This document shows, one piece after another, positions 5,299 to 13,336 of a DNA stretch of 17,676 nucleotides. The notes beneath the pieces are model-generated. The model did no database searches and was not told the DNA's origin. It saw only the letters and a program-made list of their open reading frames with translations. The DNA is from an archaeon (lineage in GTDB: Archaea > EX4484-52 > B79-G9): contig WSZW01000114.1 of assembly GCA_013139905.1 (NCBI GenBank), positions 1-17,676 on the forward strand. Reading direction: 5' to 3'. The number at the start of each line of letters is the position of its first letter. The stretch's first letter is position 1. The translations under genes were made by a program, and so were the position numbers.

Positions 5299-7728
5299 AT
5301 GATACAAAAAACAAAACTAATGATTATTCATGCAGATTATACAATAACAAACAATTCTTCAAATATCCGTCTTTTCGGACGAACAGAAGATGGAAAATCA
5401 ATCGTTCTTATTGACAACACATACAATCCCTATTTTTATGCAATACCAAAAAAAAATAACAATATAAAATCAATAATAACAAACTTAAAAAAAATAAAAA
5501 TAGACAACAACAAAAATATAATAAATATCAAAAAATTAGAACTAATAGAAAAAATAATAGATGGTACTTTGCAAAAAACAATTAAAATACACGTACAAAC
5601 ACAATCAGAAATGCCAAAAATAAAAGAAGCAATCAAATATTTAAACCCCAATCTGGACTTACGCGAATATGATATCCCGATACACAAAAAATATTTAGCC
5701 GATAAAAATATCGCCCCGTCCGCGTGGTATGACGCCACATACAATGACGAAAAAACAGACATACAAGCAGATATAACAGGCACACTATTATCTCTAAAAC
5801 ATATAACAAAACAAAAAGAAACACCAAAAATATTGGCATTCGATCTTGAAACAATACAAAAAAAAGAAGAAAACATAATCATCCTGGCCTCCGTTGTAAC
5901 AAACACAGGATTAAAAAAAGCAATAGCATACGAAAAAGATAATTATAAAGACACAATTCTGGTCAAAAACGAAAAAGAACTAATAGAAAAACTAGAATCA
6001 ATCATTAAAACAGAAGATCCCGATTTTATAATCACATATAATGGTGATGCGTTTGATTTCCCCGTAATTGAAAATCGCGCAAAAAAATTAAAATGCACAA
6101 TAAATATGGGGCGAACAAAAAACCCCACAACAAACAAAAAAAAGGGTCGTTTCGTAGCAGCATTAGTTGAAGGCAGAGGCCACATTGACTTATACCAATT
6201 CATATCACGAATCATGAAAGCCACAATAACATCCGAAATATTAACACTAAACGCAGTTGCAAATGAACTTTTAGGATTACAAAAAAAAGATATGTCCTGG
6301 GAGCAAATGAAACAATATTGGGCGCAAAAAAAACATTTAGACAAAATAGCAGAATATTGCATCCACGATTCTTACATCACATTAAAACTTGCAGAACACA
6401 TCATCCCAAACATATTCGCACTATCAAAATTAACAAAACAAACCCCGCAAGATGTAACCAGAATGACTTACGGCCAACTTGTTGAAGCCTACGCAATAAA
6501 TAAAGCAACAACAATGAACATAATAGTCCCAAACAGACCAACAAGCCAAATTATGGATGAAAGAAATTTACTGGACGCAATAAAAGGTGCTTTTGTTGTA
6601 GAGCCAATTCCCGGACTTCACGAAAACATAGCACTTTTTGACTTTAGATCACTATACCCAAGCATAATAGTATCCCACAACATAGACCCATTTACAATTA
6701 AATATGAAAATTGCAAAGAAAAAGTTCCGGGATTTGATTTCTGCTTCACAACAAAAAAAGAAGGCTTCGTTCCTCAGGTAGTAAAAGACCTAATCAATGA
6801 AAGAATAAAAATAAAACAAGAATTAAAAAAACAAAAAAAAGAAACAATAAAATACAGGGATTTATACGCACAACAATACGCACTTAAAACCGTATCAAAC
6901 GCATTTTATGGCTATTTAGGCTTCGCTGCATCCCGTTGGTATTTACGCCCATGCGCACAGGCAACAACAGCGTTTGGCAGATACTACATCCACAAAATAA
7001 TTAATATGGCCGAAAAAGAAAACTTTAAAATAATTTACGGCGACACAGATTCTATTTTTCTAAAAACAGGAAACACCACAAAAGAAAAAATACATGAATT
7101 TCTAAATAACGTAAACAAAACATTACCGGGAATAATGGAATTAGAACACGAAGGCAGTTTTATCCGAGGCATTTTCGTTGCTAAAAAAACAGGTATTGGT
7201 GGCGCCAAAAAGAAATACGCCCTATTAGATAATAAAGGAAACATAACAATAAGAGGCTTTGAACAAGTAAGACGCGACTGGTCGCCCCTAGCAAAAGAAA
7301 CACAAGAAAAAATACTAACCCTTGTCTTAAACAACAAAAAACAAGAAGCAATTAATTATCTAAAACAAATAATAAAAGATTTAAAAGATAAAAAGATAAA
7401 AAAAGAAAAACTGGGAATTTATACCCAACTAACACGTTCTGTCGATAAATACACTCAAATAGGCCCGCACGTTGCCGCCGCAAAAAAAGCAATTGCAAAA
7501 GGTGTAAAAATACACCCCGGCCAAACAATCCAATACATAATAACAGCGGGTTCAGGAAAAATATCAGATAAAGCAGAACTTTTCGAATTTGCAAAAACGT
7601 ATGATTCAGACTATTATCTAAACAACCAAATATTACCCGCATCCATGAGAATCCTGTCCGTATTAGGTATAACTAAAGACGATATTCTAAACAAAGGAAA
7701 ACAAAAAGGCCTTTTCGGCTGGAATTAA
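5299..7728 (+). CDS. polB: Family B DNA polymerase with 3'-5' exonuclease
   Basis: This replicative DNA polymerase of 809 residues is close to the usual archaeal PolB length. Exonuclease motifs are intact: ExoI FDLET (D182, E184), ExoII NGDAFDFP (D253) and ExoIII YCIHD (Y353, D357). Polymerase motifs are motif A DFRSLYPS (D448), motif B KTVSNAFYGYLG (K530) and motif C YGDTDS (D582, D584). KKYAL follows, then the thumb region. Both activities should be functional. No intein interrupts motifs A-C, which are frequent intein sites in archaeal PolB. ATG 5299 is preceded by a TATA element; an alternative ATG lies at 5320. The gene is divergent from the GTPase operon and ends 4 bp before a convergent transporter gene. 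Codons are strongly A-rich. Confidence 0.97.
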   Translation: MIQKTKLMIIHADYTITNNSSNIRLFGRTEDGKSIVLIDNTYNPYFYAIPKKNNNIKSIITNLKKIKIDNNKNIINIKKLELIEKIIDGTLQKTIKIHVQTQSEMPKIKEAIKYLNPNLDLREYDIPIHKKYLADKNIAPSAWYDATYNDEKTDIQADITGTLLSLKHITKQKETPKILAFDLETIQKKEENIIILASVVTNTGLKKAIAYEKDNYKDTILVKNEKELIEKLESIIKTEDPDFIITYNGDAFDFPVIENRAKKLKCTINMGRTKNPTTNKKKGRFVAALVEGRGHIDLYQFISRIMKATITSEILTLNAVANELLGLQKKDMSWEQMKQYWAQKKHLDKIAEYCIHDSYITLKLAEHIIPNIFALSKLTKQTPQDVTRMTYGQLVEAYAINKATTMNIIVPNRPTSQIMDERNLLDAIKGAFVVEPIPGLHENIALFDFRSLYPSIIVSHNIDPFTIKYENCKEKVPGFDFCFTTKKEGFVPQVVKDLINERIKIKQELKKQKKETIKYRDLYAQQYALKTVSNAFYGYLGFAASRWYLRPCAQATTAFGRYYIHKIINMAEKENFKIIYGDTDSIFLKTGNTTKEKIHEFLNNVNKTLPGIMELEHEGSFIRGIFVAKKTGIGGAKKKYALLDNKGNITIRGFEQVRRDWSPLAKETQEKILTLVLNNKKQEAINYLKQIIKDLKDKKIKKEKLGIYTQLTRSVDKYTQIGPHVAAAKKAIAKGVKIHPGQTIQYIITAGSGKISDKAELFEFAKTYDSDYYLNNQILPASMRILSVLGITKDDILNKGKQKGLFGWN

Positions 7729-7732
7729 AACA

Positions 7733-8818
7733 CTAAAACAAAAATATTATTGTAAACGGAACAACATAAAATGCAATAAAAATATAGACGATAGCATATC
7801 GTCTTGAATGAATTGCATACTCCGTAAATTTCTGAGCAAGAAATATTGGTATTTTTTTAAGAGGAAAGAAAATAACTATTCCAAAAATATTATAGATTAA
7901 GTGTGCCATCGCAACTGTAAGCGCTACAGGACTCCCGGTTGCAAGCGATGCCAAAATAGCAGTAATAGTAGTTCCAATATTAGCACCAAGAATATAAGGA
8001 TAAATCTTTTCTATAGTAAGAAGGCCAACCGCAGCCATCGGAACCATAAGTGATGTTGTAACCGAACTACTTTGAACAAAAGCAGTAAGCGCAATTCCAA
8101 AAATAAATGCTCTTCTTGAACTCTTAAATAATGAATTATGAATAACATCCTTTAATTCCGTTTTAGCGAGAGGTTTTGCAATTCTAACAAAAACATTCAG
8201 TGATAAAAACAATATTCCAAGCGCAAATATAAGAATAATAATCGCATTCTTCATAAATAATTCCACAGAAATCCAGTTAGCAACTGGAGACACTAAAAAA
8301 GAAATCGGGCTTGTAAATGTTGATGCTGTAGTACTAACAAAAAAACCAGATACAACTATCGCACTTTTTTCAATCAAATGAAACGCCATTTCTAACGGAA
8401 AAATAATTAAAAGCGTCAACATATTAAATATATCATGAACAACCGCAACACTAAACGCTTTCTTAAATTCACCATTTTTCGTACTATGACTTAAAGAAAC
8501 AAGCAAATTCGTAACACTCGTACCGACATTCGCCCCCATAATAATTGGTATTGCTGACGTTAAATCAAAAACCCCTGCAGCAACAAGACCAACAACAAGT
8601 GCCGTTGTAGATGAAGAACTTTGTATAAGACTGGTTGCTAAAATACCCACAAAAAGACCAACAAAAGGATTTGAAGTTAATTCAAAAAGCCCTTTAGCAA
8701 AATCCATACCAAAAAATTGAAATGACACACCCATCAGATTTATACTCAATAAAAACGCATAAAGAACAATCAAAAGAACAAAACTCTTCTTCAATAATTC
8801 TCTTTTTTTGAAGGGCAT
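7733..8818 (-). CDS. Na+/phosphate cotransporter family protein (NptA/PF02690 type)
   Basis: This 361-residue membrane protein has two inverted-topology repeats. The first carries QSSSSTTALVVGLVAAGV and GANVGTSVTNLLVSL, the second QSSSVTTSLMVPMAAVGL and GANIGTTITAILASL. QSSS and GANxGTt signatures in pairs define the Na/Pi cotransporter family; they build the substrate and Na+ site. About eight or more membrane segments are visible. No PhoU-like C-terminal domain is present, so this is the short form. It probably imports phosphate with Na+, though some family members have other roles. It is convergent with polB (4-bp gap) and divergent from map, with its own TATA box. Confidence 0.9.
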   Translation of the reverse strand: MPFKKRELLKKSFVLLIVLYAFLLSINLMGVSFQFFGMDFAKGLFELTSNPFVGLFVGILATSLIQSSSSTTALVVGLVAAGVFDLTSAIPIIMGANVGTSVTNLLVSLSHSTKNGEFKKAFSVAVVHDIFNMLTLLIIFPLEMAFHLIEKSAIVVSGFFVSTTASTFTSPISFLVSPVANWISVELFMKNAIIILIFALGILFLSLNVFVRIAKPLAKTELKDVIHNSLFKSSRRAFIFGIALTAFVQSSSVTTSLMVPMAAVGLLTIEKIYPYILGANIGTTITAILASLATGSPVALTVAMAHLIYNIFGIVIFFPLKKIPIFLAQKFTEYAIHSRRYAIVYIFIAFYVVPFTIIFLF

Positions 8819-8837
8819 ATGGCTAAATTACCCCTTG

Positions 8838-8862
8838 GTATTTATATATTTGACATATAAAT
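8838..8862. promoter_or_regulatory. Back-to-back TATA boxes in a 62-bp divergent promoter region
   Basis: On the minus strand AAATATATAAATACC (8838-8852) is centred about 26 bp from the transporter ATG at 8818. On the plus strand ATATAAAT (8855-8862) is centred about 23-25 bp from the map ATG at 8881. Both transcripts would be leaderless, and the two preinitiation complexes would nearly touch. Confidence 0.6.
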
Positions 8863-8880
8863 TAAATACTGGCGATAATA

Positions 8881-9768
8881 ATGACTGATTTTGACCAAGA
8901 AAAATATATAAAAGCCGGAAAAATACTATCCGATGTTCGAAAACAAACAAAAGATATGATAAAACCCGGTGTACTTCTCTTAGATGTTGCTAATAAAATA
9001 GAAAATCTAACTAGAGATTTAGGCGGTCAAGTTGCATTTCCCGTAAATATTTCAATAAACGAGATTGCCGCACACTACACCCCAACACCAAATGACACAA
9101 CAGTTTTCAAAGACTTAGACACTATAAAAATAGATACGGGTGTACATATTGACGGATACATAGCAGATTCAGCATACACGGTATGTCTTGACCCGGATAA
9201 AACTGAAATGGTAACCATAATAAACAAAGCAAGAGATGAAGCCGTTAAACTTGCAACACCGGAGCGACCGGTAAAAGAAATAAGCGAAACAATAGAATCA
9301 ATAATTACAACTAATGGATATAAACCAATTTCAAATCTTACAGGCCATAAACTCGAAAGATACAAATTACACACGGGATTCATGATACCTAACATAAAAA
9401 CAAACACAAAAGCAATTTTACAGGAAAATGATGTAATTGCAATAGAACCATTCTTGACCGATGGTGGCGGATCAATAAAAGAAAGTTCTAATTGTCACAT
9501 ATATATGTTTGAAAAACAAAAATCCATACGCTCAGCTGCAGCACGTCAAATTCTGTCTTATGCCAAAACCAAAGTAAACGGCCTGCCATTTGCCGCACGT
9601 TGGATAAAACAACCTCAAGGCATTATTTTGAATCTTGCATTAAAAGAATTAATATCTATTGGCGCAATTTACGGATACAACACACTAAAAGAAATCAACA
9701 ACGGCATAGTAACCCAGGCAGAACACACAGTAATTGTAAAAGACACACCAATAATTACCACAAAATAA
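8881..9768 (+). CDS. map: Methionine aminopeptidase, type II
   Basis: The enzyme removes the initiator methionine from nascent proteins in the cytoplasm and uses two divalent metal ions. The 295-residue length equals that of other archaeal type II enzymes. All five metal ligands are present: D85 (KIDTGVHIDG), D96 (IADSAYT), H156 (TGHKLERYKLHTG), E189 (AIEPFLTDG) and E281 (TQAEHTV); H65 (AAHYTP) is the substrate-binding His. The ~60-residue insert typical of type II (about 190-260, GGSIKESSNCHIYMF onwards) is present. The start follows a TATA box by about 25 bp and is predicted to be leaderless. The DUF373 gene follows 32 bp downstream. Confidence 0.96.
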   Translation: MTDFDQEKYIKAGKILSDVRKQTKDMIKPGVLLLDVANKIENLTRDLGGQVAFPVNISINEIAAHYTPTPNDTTVFKDLDTIKIDTGVHIDGYIADSAYTVCLDPDKTEMVTIINKARDEAVKLATPERPVKEISETIESIITTNGYKPISNLTGHKLERYKLHTGFMIPNIKTNTKAILQENDVIAIEPFLTDGGGSIKESSNCHIYMFEKQKSIRSAAARQILSYAKTKVNGLPFAARWIKQPQGIILNLALKELISIGAIYGYNTLKEINNGIVTQAEHTVIVKDTPIITTK

Positions 9769-9772
9769 ATAC

Positions 9773-9784
9773 TTATTAAATATT
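9773..9784 (+). promoter_or_regulatory. TATA-like element before the DUF373 gene
   Basis: TTATTAAATATT is centred about 23 bp upstream of ATG 9801 in the 32-bp gap after map, allowing separate leaderless transcription of the next gene. Confidence 0.4.
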
Positions 9785-9800
9785 AAAACAAATATTTCGT

Positions 9801-10880
9801 ATGTTACCAACAACAATAGAAAAAGAAACCCACATTCTTGTAGTTTGTATTGATAGAGATAATGATCTTGAAAGAAAAGCAAACATAAAAGGTCCAATTA
9901 TTGGCAGAAAAGAAAATCTAAATGCTGCAGAAAAATTAGCACTTGCAGACCCCGGAGATTCTGACGTAAACGCAATCTTTAAAGCAATTCAAATTTTTGA
10001 TGAATTAAAAAGAAAAAACAAAGCAGAAGTTGTAACACTTACCGGCGATATTGATGTGGGCATCGTTTCAGACCGGCAAATACTTACCCAATTAGATCAA
10101 ATACTTAAAAAAAGAAAAGTAAACGAAATTATTCTCATAACAGATGGAGCTGAAGACGAATATGTCTTGCCTCTAATCCGCTCAAGAATAAAAGATGTCT
10201 ATACTCAAAAAATAATTGTAAAACAAAACAACCAACTTGAAGGTGCTTATTATCTGATGTATGAATTCATAACATCTATTTTGTCCGATAAAAAAGCAGC
10301 AAATATGTTTATCGGCCTTCCGGCAATTGCAATAATTATCTATGCACTTTTTGGCAATGCGGGCGGTCGTCTAATATTAGGAATTATAGGCTCGTATTTA
10401 TTCATAAAAGGTTTTCAATTAGAACATATAATCACAAAAATATCACAAGAAATTCATATCTCGCTTAAAGTTCAAAAATCAAGCTTTTTTATGTATTTAG
10501 TTTCAATAGCGATTTTAATACTGGGTATATTTTCCGGATACGAAACAGTACGCATAGCAAATACAACCGAAATAATAATGAATATCGCTTATTTTATTCA
10601 ATCTGCCGCATTCTTGCTTTTTGTAAGTGCCGTACTTATAGGTATTGGAAAATACATATCAGATAAAAAAGGAATATTTACACAATACATAACATATTTC
10701 TTATTATTATTTACCATGACCTGGACTGCAAAAGAAATAAGCTCTTATGTATTATCCCCTCAACTAGGATACGCACCAACAATAACTGCAATTTTAATAG
10801 GCGGCACACTAGTCGCAATAAGTTCATTTATAGAAAAAAAATTAATATTAAAAAAAAGAAAACAAAGAAAAAACAAATAA
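9801..10880 (+). CDS. DUF373 family archaeal membrane protein
   Basis: This 359-residue protein has a soluble N-terminal alpha/beta domain with the family's conserved CIDRDNDLERKA, 'ADPGDSDVNAIFKAI', 'TGDIDVGIVSDR' and ITDGAEDE. After residue ~165 come about five hydrophobic segments (for example LVSIAILILGIFSGY and TAILIGGTLVAISSFI), and it ends in a basic tail (KKRKQRKNK). DUF373 is an archaeal family of unknown function; the Asp-rich N-terminal domain suggests metal or nucleotide binding, which is inference. The ATG fits a TATA box 25 bp upstream. Downstream lies an untranslated A/T-rich stretch and then tRNA-Val. Confidence 0.85.
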   Translation: MLPTTIEKETHILVVCIDRDNDLERKANIKGPIIGRKENLNAAEKLALADPGDSDVNAIFKAIQIFDELKRKNKAEVVTLTGDIDVGIVSDRQILTQLDQILKKRKVNEIILITDGAEDEYVLPLIRSRIKDVYTQKIIVKQNNQLEGAYYLMYEFITSILSDKKAANMFIGLPAIAIIIYALFGNAGGRLILGIIGSYLFIKGFQLEHIITKISQEIHISLKVQKSSFFMYLVSIAILILGIFSGYETVRIANTTEIIMNIAYFIQSAAFLLFVSAVLIGIGKYISDKKGIFTQYITYFLLLFTMTWTAKEISSYVLSPQLGYAPTITAILIGGTLVAISSFIEKKLILKKRKQRKNK

Positions 10881-11027
10881 TATTAAAAAAATAAAAAATA
10901 ATTCCGCCATAATTAAAAATATGTCAATAATCTATTTTTCTAACAGAAACGCCAACAGATATTTAAAATTTTAGTATCCTGATGATATATACAATCAATA
11001 GGATTCTAATTATTAAACCATTTTAAT

Positions 11028-11104
11028 GGGCCGGTGGTCTAGTTGGTTATGACGTTGCCCTTACAAGGCGAAGATCGGCGGTTCAAATCCGCCTCGGCCC
11101 ACCA
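11028..11104 (+). tRNA. tRNA-Val (anticodon TAC), CCA encoded
   Basis: A full cloverleaf can be folded. The acceptor stem is GGGCCGG/TCGGCCC with one G-T pair. The D arm is GTC-TAGTTGGTTA-TGAC, the anticodon arm is TTGCC-CTTACAA-GGCGA with anticodon TAC, and the T arm is GGCGG-TTCAAAT-CCGCC. The discriminator is A (11101), followed by encoded CCA (11102-11104). No intron is present. This is the most GC-rich stretch of the window. A TATA-like ATATATAC lies at 10986-10993. Confidence 0.97.
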
Positions 11105-11120
11105 AATAACTAATAAAAAA

Positions 11121-11130
11121 CATTATAAAC
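11121..11130 (+). promoter_or_regulatory. TATA box of the surface-protein gene
   Basis: CATTATAAAC is centred about 25 bp upstream of ATG 11152 and lies just after the tRNA; a leaderless transcript is predicted. Confidence 0.5.
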
Positions 11131-11151
11131 TTAGAATTATTATAATTACTT

Positions 11152-11769
11152 ATGTCAATAACAATTAATTTCACTTTTGAAAAAAAGCATTTTTTAATAC
11201 TGGGATTAATTATCGCAATTCCTTTTTTAATCATGACAATTACAAATATTATTGCTCTAGCACCAACGCCCCCAACAGGACAATATCATTCTGCAAGTGA
11301 ACTTTATGTTGACAACAATATTGATATGAATAATAATAAAATTATTAATTCGGGAAATATTTCTATAAATGGTTCTGGAAATGGAATTGTTTTTCCAGAC
11401 GGAACTGTGCAGACCGCCGCGGCAACAAGTGGAGGAATACCAAGTACATCAATTTGGATGAGCAAGACATTTTCATTTACCGTCAGCGCTCATACCAGTT
11501 TTAATGTCGGAAGCGTCACAGTAGGATCAAGAGGAGGTTATCTTGGAACCTTTGGTGGTGTGACTGGAAGTTTTTATTGTGGAAACACAATTATAAAATA
11601 CTACATAAATAACATTCAATTTTATCCATCAGTCGGTAGATTACAAATACCACTGAATGCGGGAGATGTCATAAGTATAGTTAAATGTGATACTGAAGCC
11701 TGCACAGATAATTATGGAACATGTAAAACTTCGTCACACACTATCAATTTTGGTTTTTGGGAATATTAA
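11152..11769 (+). CDS. Membrane-anchored surface protein with a 'VFPDGTVQTAA' motif
   Basis: This 205-residue protein has a short N-terminal cytoplasmic stretch, one strong hydrophobic segment (about 14-36, HFLILGLIIAIPFLIMTITN) and an extracellular remainder. The outer part has LYVDNNIDMNNNKIINSG and GIVFPDGTVQTAAAT, a pattern recurrent in surface or fibre-like proteins of DPANN archaea. It continues with Gly/Ser/Thr-rich beta sequence and a C-terminal Cys-rich patch (CDTEACTDNYGTCKT) that may form disulfides. No enzyme motif is seen. Third-codon positions and the use of GGA/GGT/TTT are unlike the A/C-rich plus-strand neighbours, which suggests recent arrival. It stands alone between tRNA-Val and the Mbh-type operon. 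Function: probably adhesion or cell-surface structure, inferred. Confidence 0.7.
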   Translation: MSITINFTFEKKHFLILGLIIAIPFLIMTITNIIALAPTPPTGQYHSASELYVDNNIDMNNNKIINSGNISINGSGNGIVFPDGTVQTAAATSGGIPSTSIWMSKTFSFTVSAHTSFNVGSVTVGSRGGYLGTFGGVTGSFYCGNTIIKYYINNIQFYPSVGRLQIPLNAGDVISIVKCDTEACTDNYGTCKTSSHTINFGFWEY

Positions 11770-11840
11770 TCAAAACATAAAATACTTAAAAAAATAAAAA
11801 AACTTTATTTAGCAGTACACCTATATTTTATACGATAACT
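11770..11840 (+). promoter_or_regulatory. Putative promoter region of the Mbh-type operon
   Basis: The 71-bp space before the operon contains two TATA-like elements: AACTTTATTT (11801-11810, about 35 bp before ATG 11841) and CTATATTTTATA (11821-11832, 15 bp before it). The second fits a leaderless start only if translation begins at the internal ATG 11871. No Shine-Dalgarno precedes ATG 11841. Confidence 0.35.
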
Positions 11841-12299
11841 ATGCCGAAAACAACTACGAGTATAATATTTATGATTTTATTTTGGTTAACGTTAGTTCCA
11901 AACACAAATCTCGAACTTGCTGTTGGCTTTTTAACGGCAATCATTATTGCATTAATTTCAAAAGATTTTTTATTCTACGAAAGTCCAAAAAAGTTATTAA
12001 ATCCTATAAATTGTATATATTTCACAAAATACATAATAATATTTTTAATAGAAGAAATAAAATCAAACATTCAAACATTTGCTTTAATACTTACCGGAAA
12101 CATAAATCCGGCAATCATAAAAATACCAACAAAAACAATGAACGACACACAAAAAACATTACTTGCAAACTCAATAACATTAACACCCGGAACATTCACA
12201 CTTGAAATAAAAGACGACATATACGTACATTATCTTATATTTAAAAAGAAAATGCACGGCATTATTTTTGAAAAAAATATTAAGAAGATGCGCTTATGA
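11841..12299 (+). CDS. mbhA: MnhE/MrpE-like subunit (MbhA)
   Basis: This first subunit of a Na+/H+ antiporter module has 152 residues. Two hydrophobic helices lie near the N-terminus (MILFWLTLVPN, LAVGFLTAIIIALIS), then YFTKYIIIFLIEEIKSNIQTFALIL, which is the most conserved part of MrpE. A small soluble beta domain follows, with 'SITLTPGTFTLEIKDDIYVHYL', the family's 'sItltPGT' signature. It is the first gene of a 12-gene run, and its stop overlaps the next ATG (ATGA). In Thermococcales Mbh the equivalent subunit helps form the antiporter arm. An alternative start at 11871 cannot be excluded. Confidence 0.9.
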   Translation: MPKTTTSIIFMILFWLTLVPNTNLELAVGFLTAIIIALISKDFLFYESPKKLLNPINCIYFTKYIIIFLIEEIKSNIQTFALILTGNINPAIIKIPTKTMNDTQKTLLANSITLTPGTFTLEIKDDIYVHYLIFKKKMHGIIFEKNIKKMRL

Positions 12300-12532
12300 T
12301 TTTACTATTCTATACTTTTGCAACCTTAATCGTGTTTTTACGATTAATAAAAGGTCCAACATTCGCAGACCGACTTTTAACACTAGACATACTTGCAAAC
12401 ATATCAATATTAGGCATCATAACATACGCAATCATGATTGATTCTGCTCTCTACATAGACATTGCATTCGCCATTGTTCTTTTATCATTCATAGGAACAC
12501 TATCAATTGTTAAATGGGTGAAAAAAAAATGA
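12296..12532 (+). CDS. mbhB: MnhF/MrpF-like subunit (MbhB)
   Basis: This 78-residue membrane protein has three hydrophobic segments. The first loop carries RLIKGPTFADRLLTLD, the 'R...GPt..DRvla.d' signature of MrpF, and a later segment is AIVLLSFIGTLSIVKWV. Its ATG overlaps the mbhA stop and its TGA overlaps the mbhC ATG, so expression is coupled. It is a structural subunit of the Na+/H+ antiporter module. Confidence 0.92.
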   Translation: MILLFYTFATLIVFLRLIKGPTFADRLLTLDILANISILGIITYAIMIDSALYIDIAFAIVLLSFIGTLSIVKWVKKK

Positions 12533-12825
12533 TAATTTACTGCATTTCAGCAATCGTAATTTTTGTAGGCGCAATTGGTCTTTTCAGATTCCCCGACGTA
12601 TATACAAGAATTCATGCAGCAACACTAATAACAATAAGCGGAATAATATTACCACTTATAGCCCTTGCTATTGAAAACAAAACATATACAATAAAAATAA
12701 TCATAATCATATTACTAATGTTATTATCAAACGCAACAACCGGCCACGCAATTGGAAAATCAGCACACAGACACGGCATAAAACCCAAAAATTTAATAAA
12801 AAATGATCTTGTGATTAAAAAATGA
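12529..12825 (+). CDS. mbhC: MnhG/MrpG-like subunit (MbhC)
   Basis: This 98-residue membrane protein has three helices and the MrpG signature GAIGLFRFPDVYTRIHAAT. The start at 12529 is preferred over 12514: it gives the ATGA overlap with the previous stop that is repeated through this operon, and the extra MGEKK would be an oddity. Its own TGA overlaps the next ATG. Role: antiporter-arm subunit. Confidence 0.92.
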   Translation: MIIYCISAIVIFVGAIGLFRFPDVYTRIHAATLITISGIILPLIALAIENKTYTIKIIIIILLMLLSNATTGHAIGKSAHRHGIKPKNLIKNDLVIKK

Positions 12826-13058
12826 TATTTGAAACATTACTTATTTTATGCATCATACTTGCAATATATGCAATTGAAACAAAAGACATGCTAAAATCAA
12901 TATTAATTTTATGCGGTCTGGACATTGTAATTGCCGCACTTTTTTATCTGATGGCGGCTCCCGACATAGCGATCACACAAATAGCAGTAACTGCCGGAAT
13001 TGGAACATTTATACTTGTAGTAACTATAAATCGCTGTGGCAGAAAGGAGGAGGAATAA
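12822..13058 (+). CDS. mbhD: DUF4040/MrpA-C-terminal-like subunit (MbhD)
   Basis: This 78-residue, three-helix protein carries the DUF4040 pattern: KSILILCGLDIVIAALFYLMAAPDIAITQIAVTAG in pieces, with the conserved 'APDiAiTqiAV' stretch that corresponds to the end of MrpA. In Thermococcales Mbh this part is also a separate subunit. The last codons (RKEEE) encode the strong Shine-Dalgarno of the next gene. Confidence 0.9.
   Translation: MIFETLLILCIILAIYAIETKDMLKSILILCGLDIVIAALFYLMAAPDIAITQIAVTAGIGTFILVVTINRCGRKEEE
13046..13053 (+). promoter_or_regulatory. Strong Shine-Dalgarno GGAGGAGG for mbhE
   Basis: This purine run ends 8 nt before ATG 13062 and lies inside the last codons of mbhD. It is the clearest ribosome-binding site in the window and marks a gene without the ATGA overlap used by its neighbours. 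Confidence 0.8.
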
Positions 13059-13061
13059 TTA

Positions 13062-13334
13062 ATGAAAAACACAATAAGCATTCTAGTAGCATTTGGTTTT
13101 CTTTTCCTTTTTATCTTCGCATCAACATCAATAATGCCGCCGGAAAACAACGTAAAAGATTATTATATTCAAAACGCACTTGAAAAAACAGGATCCGCAA
13201 ACATCGTAAATTCCATTATATGGGATTTTAGAAGCTACGACACCCTGGGAGAAGAAACCGTTTTATTTGCTGCAATTATAGCTGTTTTTTTAGTATCGCA
13301 TAAAAAAGGACTAGCTGACAAAAAAAAGGTGTAA
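13062..13334 (+). CDS. mbhE: MbhE-like subunit (MrpA/MrpB junction domain)
   Basis: This 90-residue membrane protein has an N-terminal helix, a loop with IVNSIIWDFRSYDTLGEETV and a second helix (LFAAIIAVFLVS). 'N.I..dfR.yDTlGE..Vl..A' is the hallmark of the last part of MrpA and of MbhE. It supports the Mbh rather than the canonical seven-gene Mrp layout, because D and E are separate genes here. Start set by the strong Shine-Dalgarno 8 nt upstream. Confidence 0.9.
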   Translation: MKNTISILVAFGFLFLFIFASTSIMPPENNVKDYYIQNALEKTGSANIVNSIIWDFRSYDTLGEETVLFAAIIAVFLVSHKKGLADKKKV

Positions 13335-13336
13335 TA

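Noticed and set aside
5183..5314. 44-residue N-terminal extension of the GTPase
   Set aside because: Composition is unlike the family, it overlaps the polB start, and the TATA box supports ATG 5182.
6640..7060. Intein in PolB
   Set aside because: Motifs A, B and C are contiguous at normal spacing; no insertion.
10921..10971. Small ORF of 16 residues before tRNA-Val
   Set aside because: No ribosome-binding site, no family resemblance; expected by chance in A/T-rich sequence.
10972..11010. Possible C/D-box sRNA (CTGATGA)
   Set aside because: There is a C-box-like sequence but no CUGA D box at a suitable distance and no guide pair.
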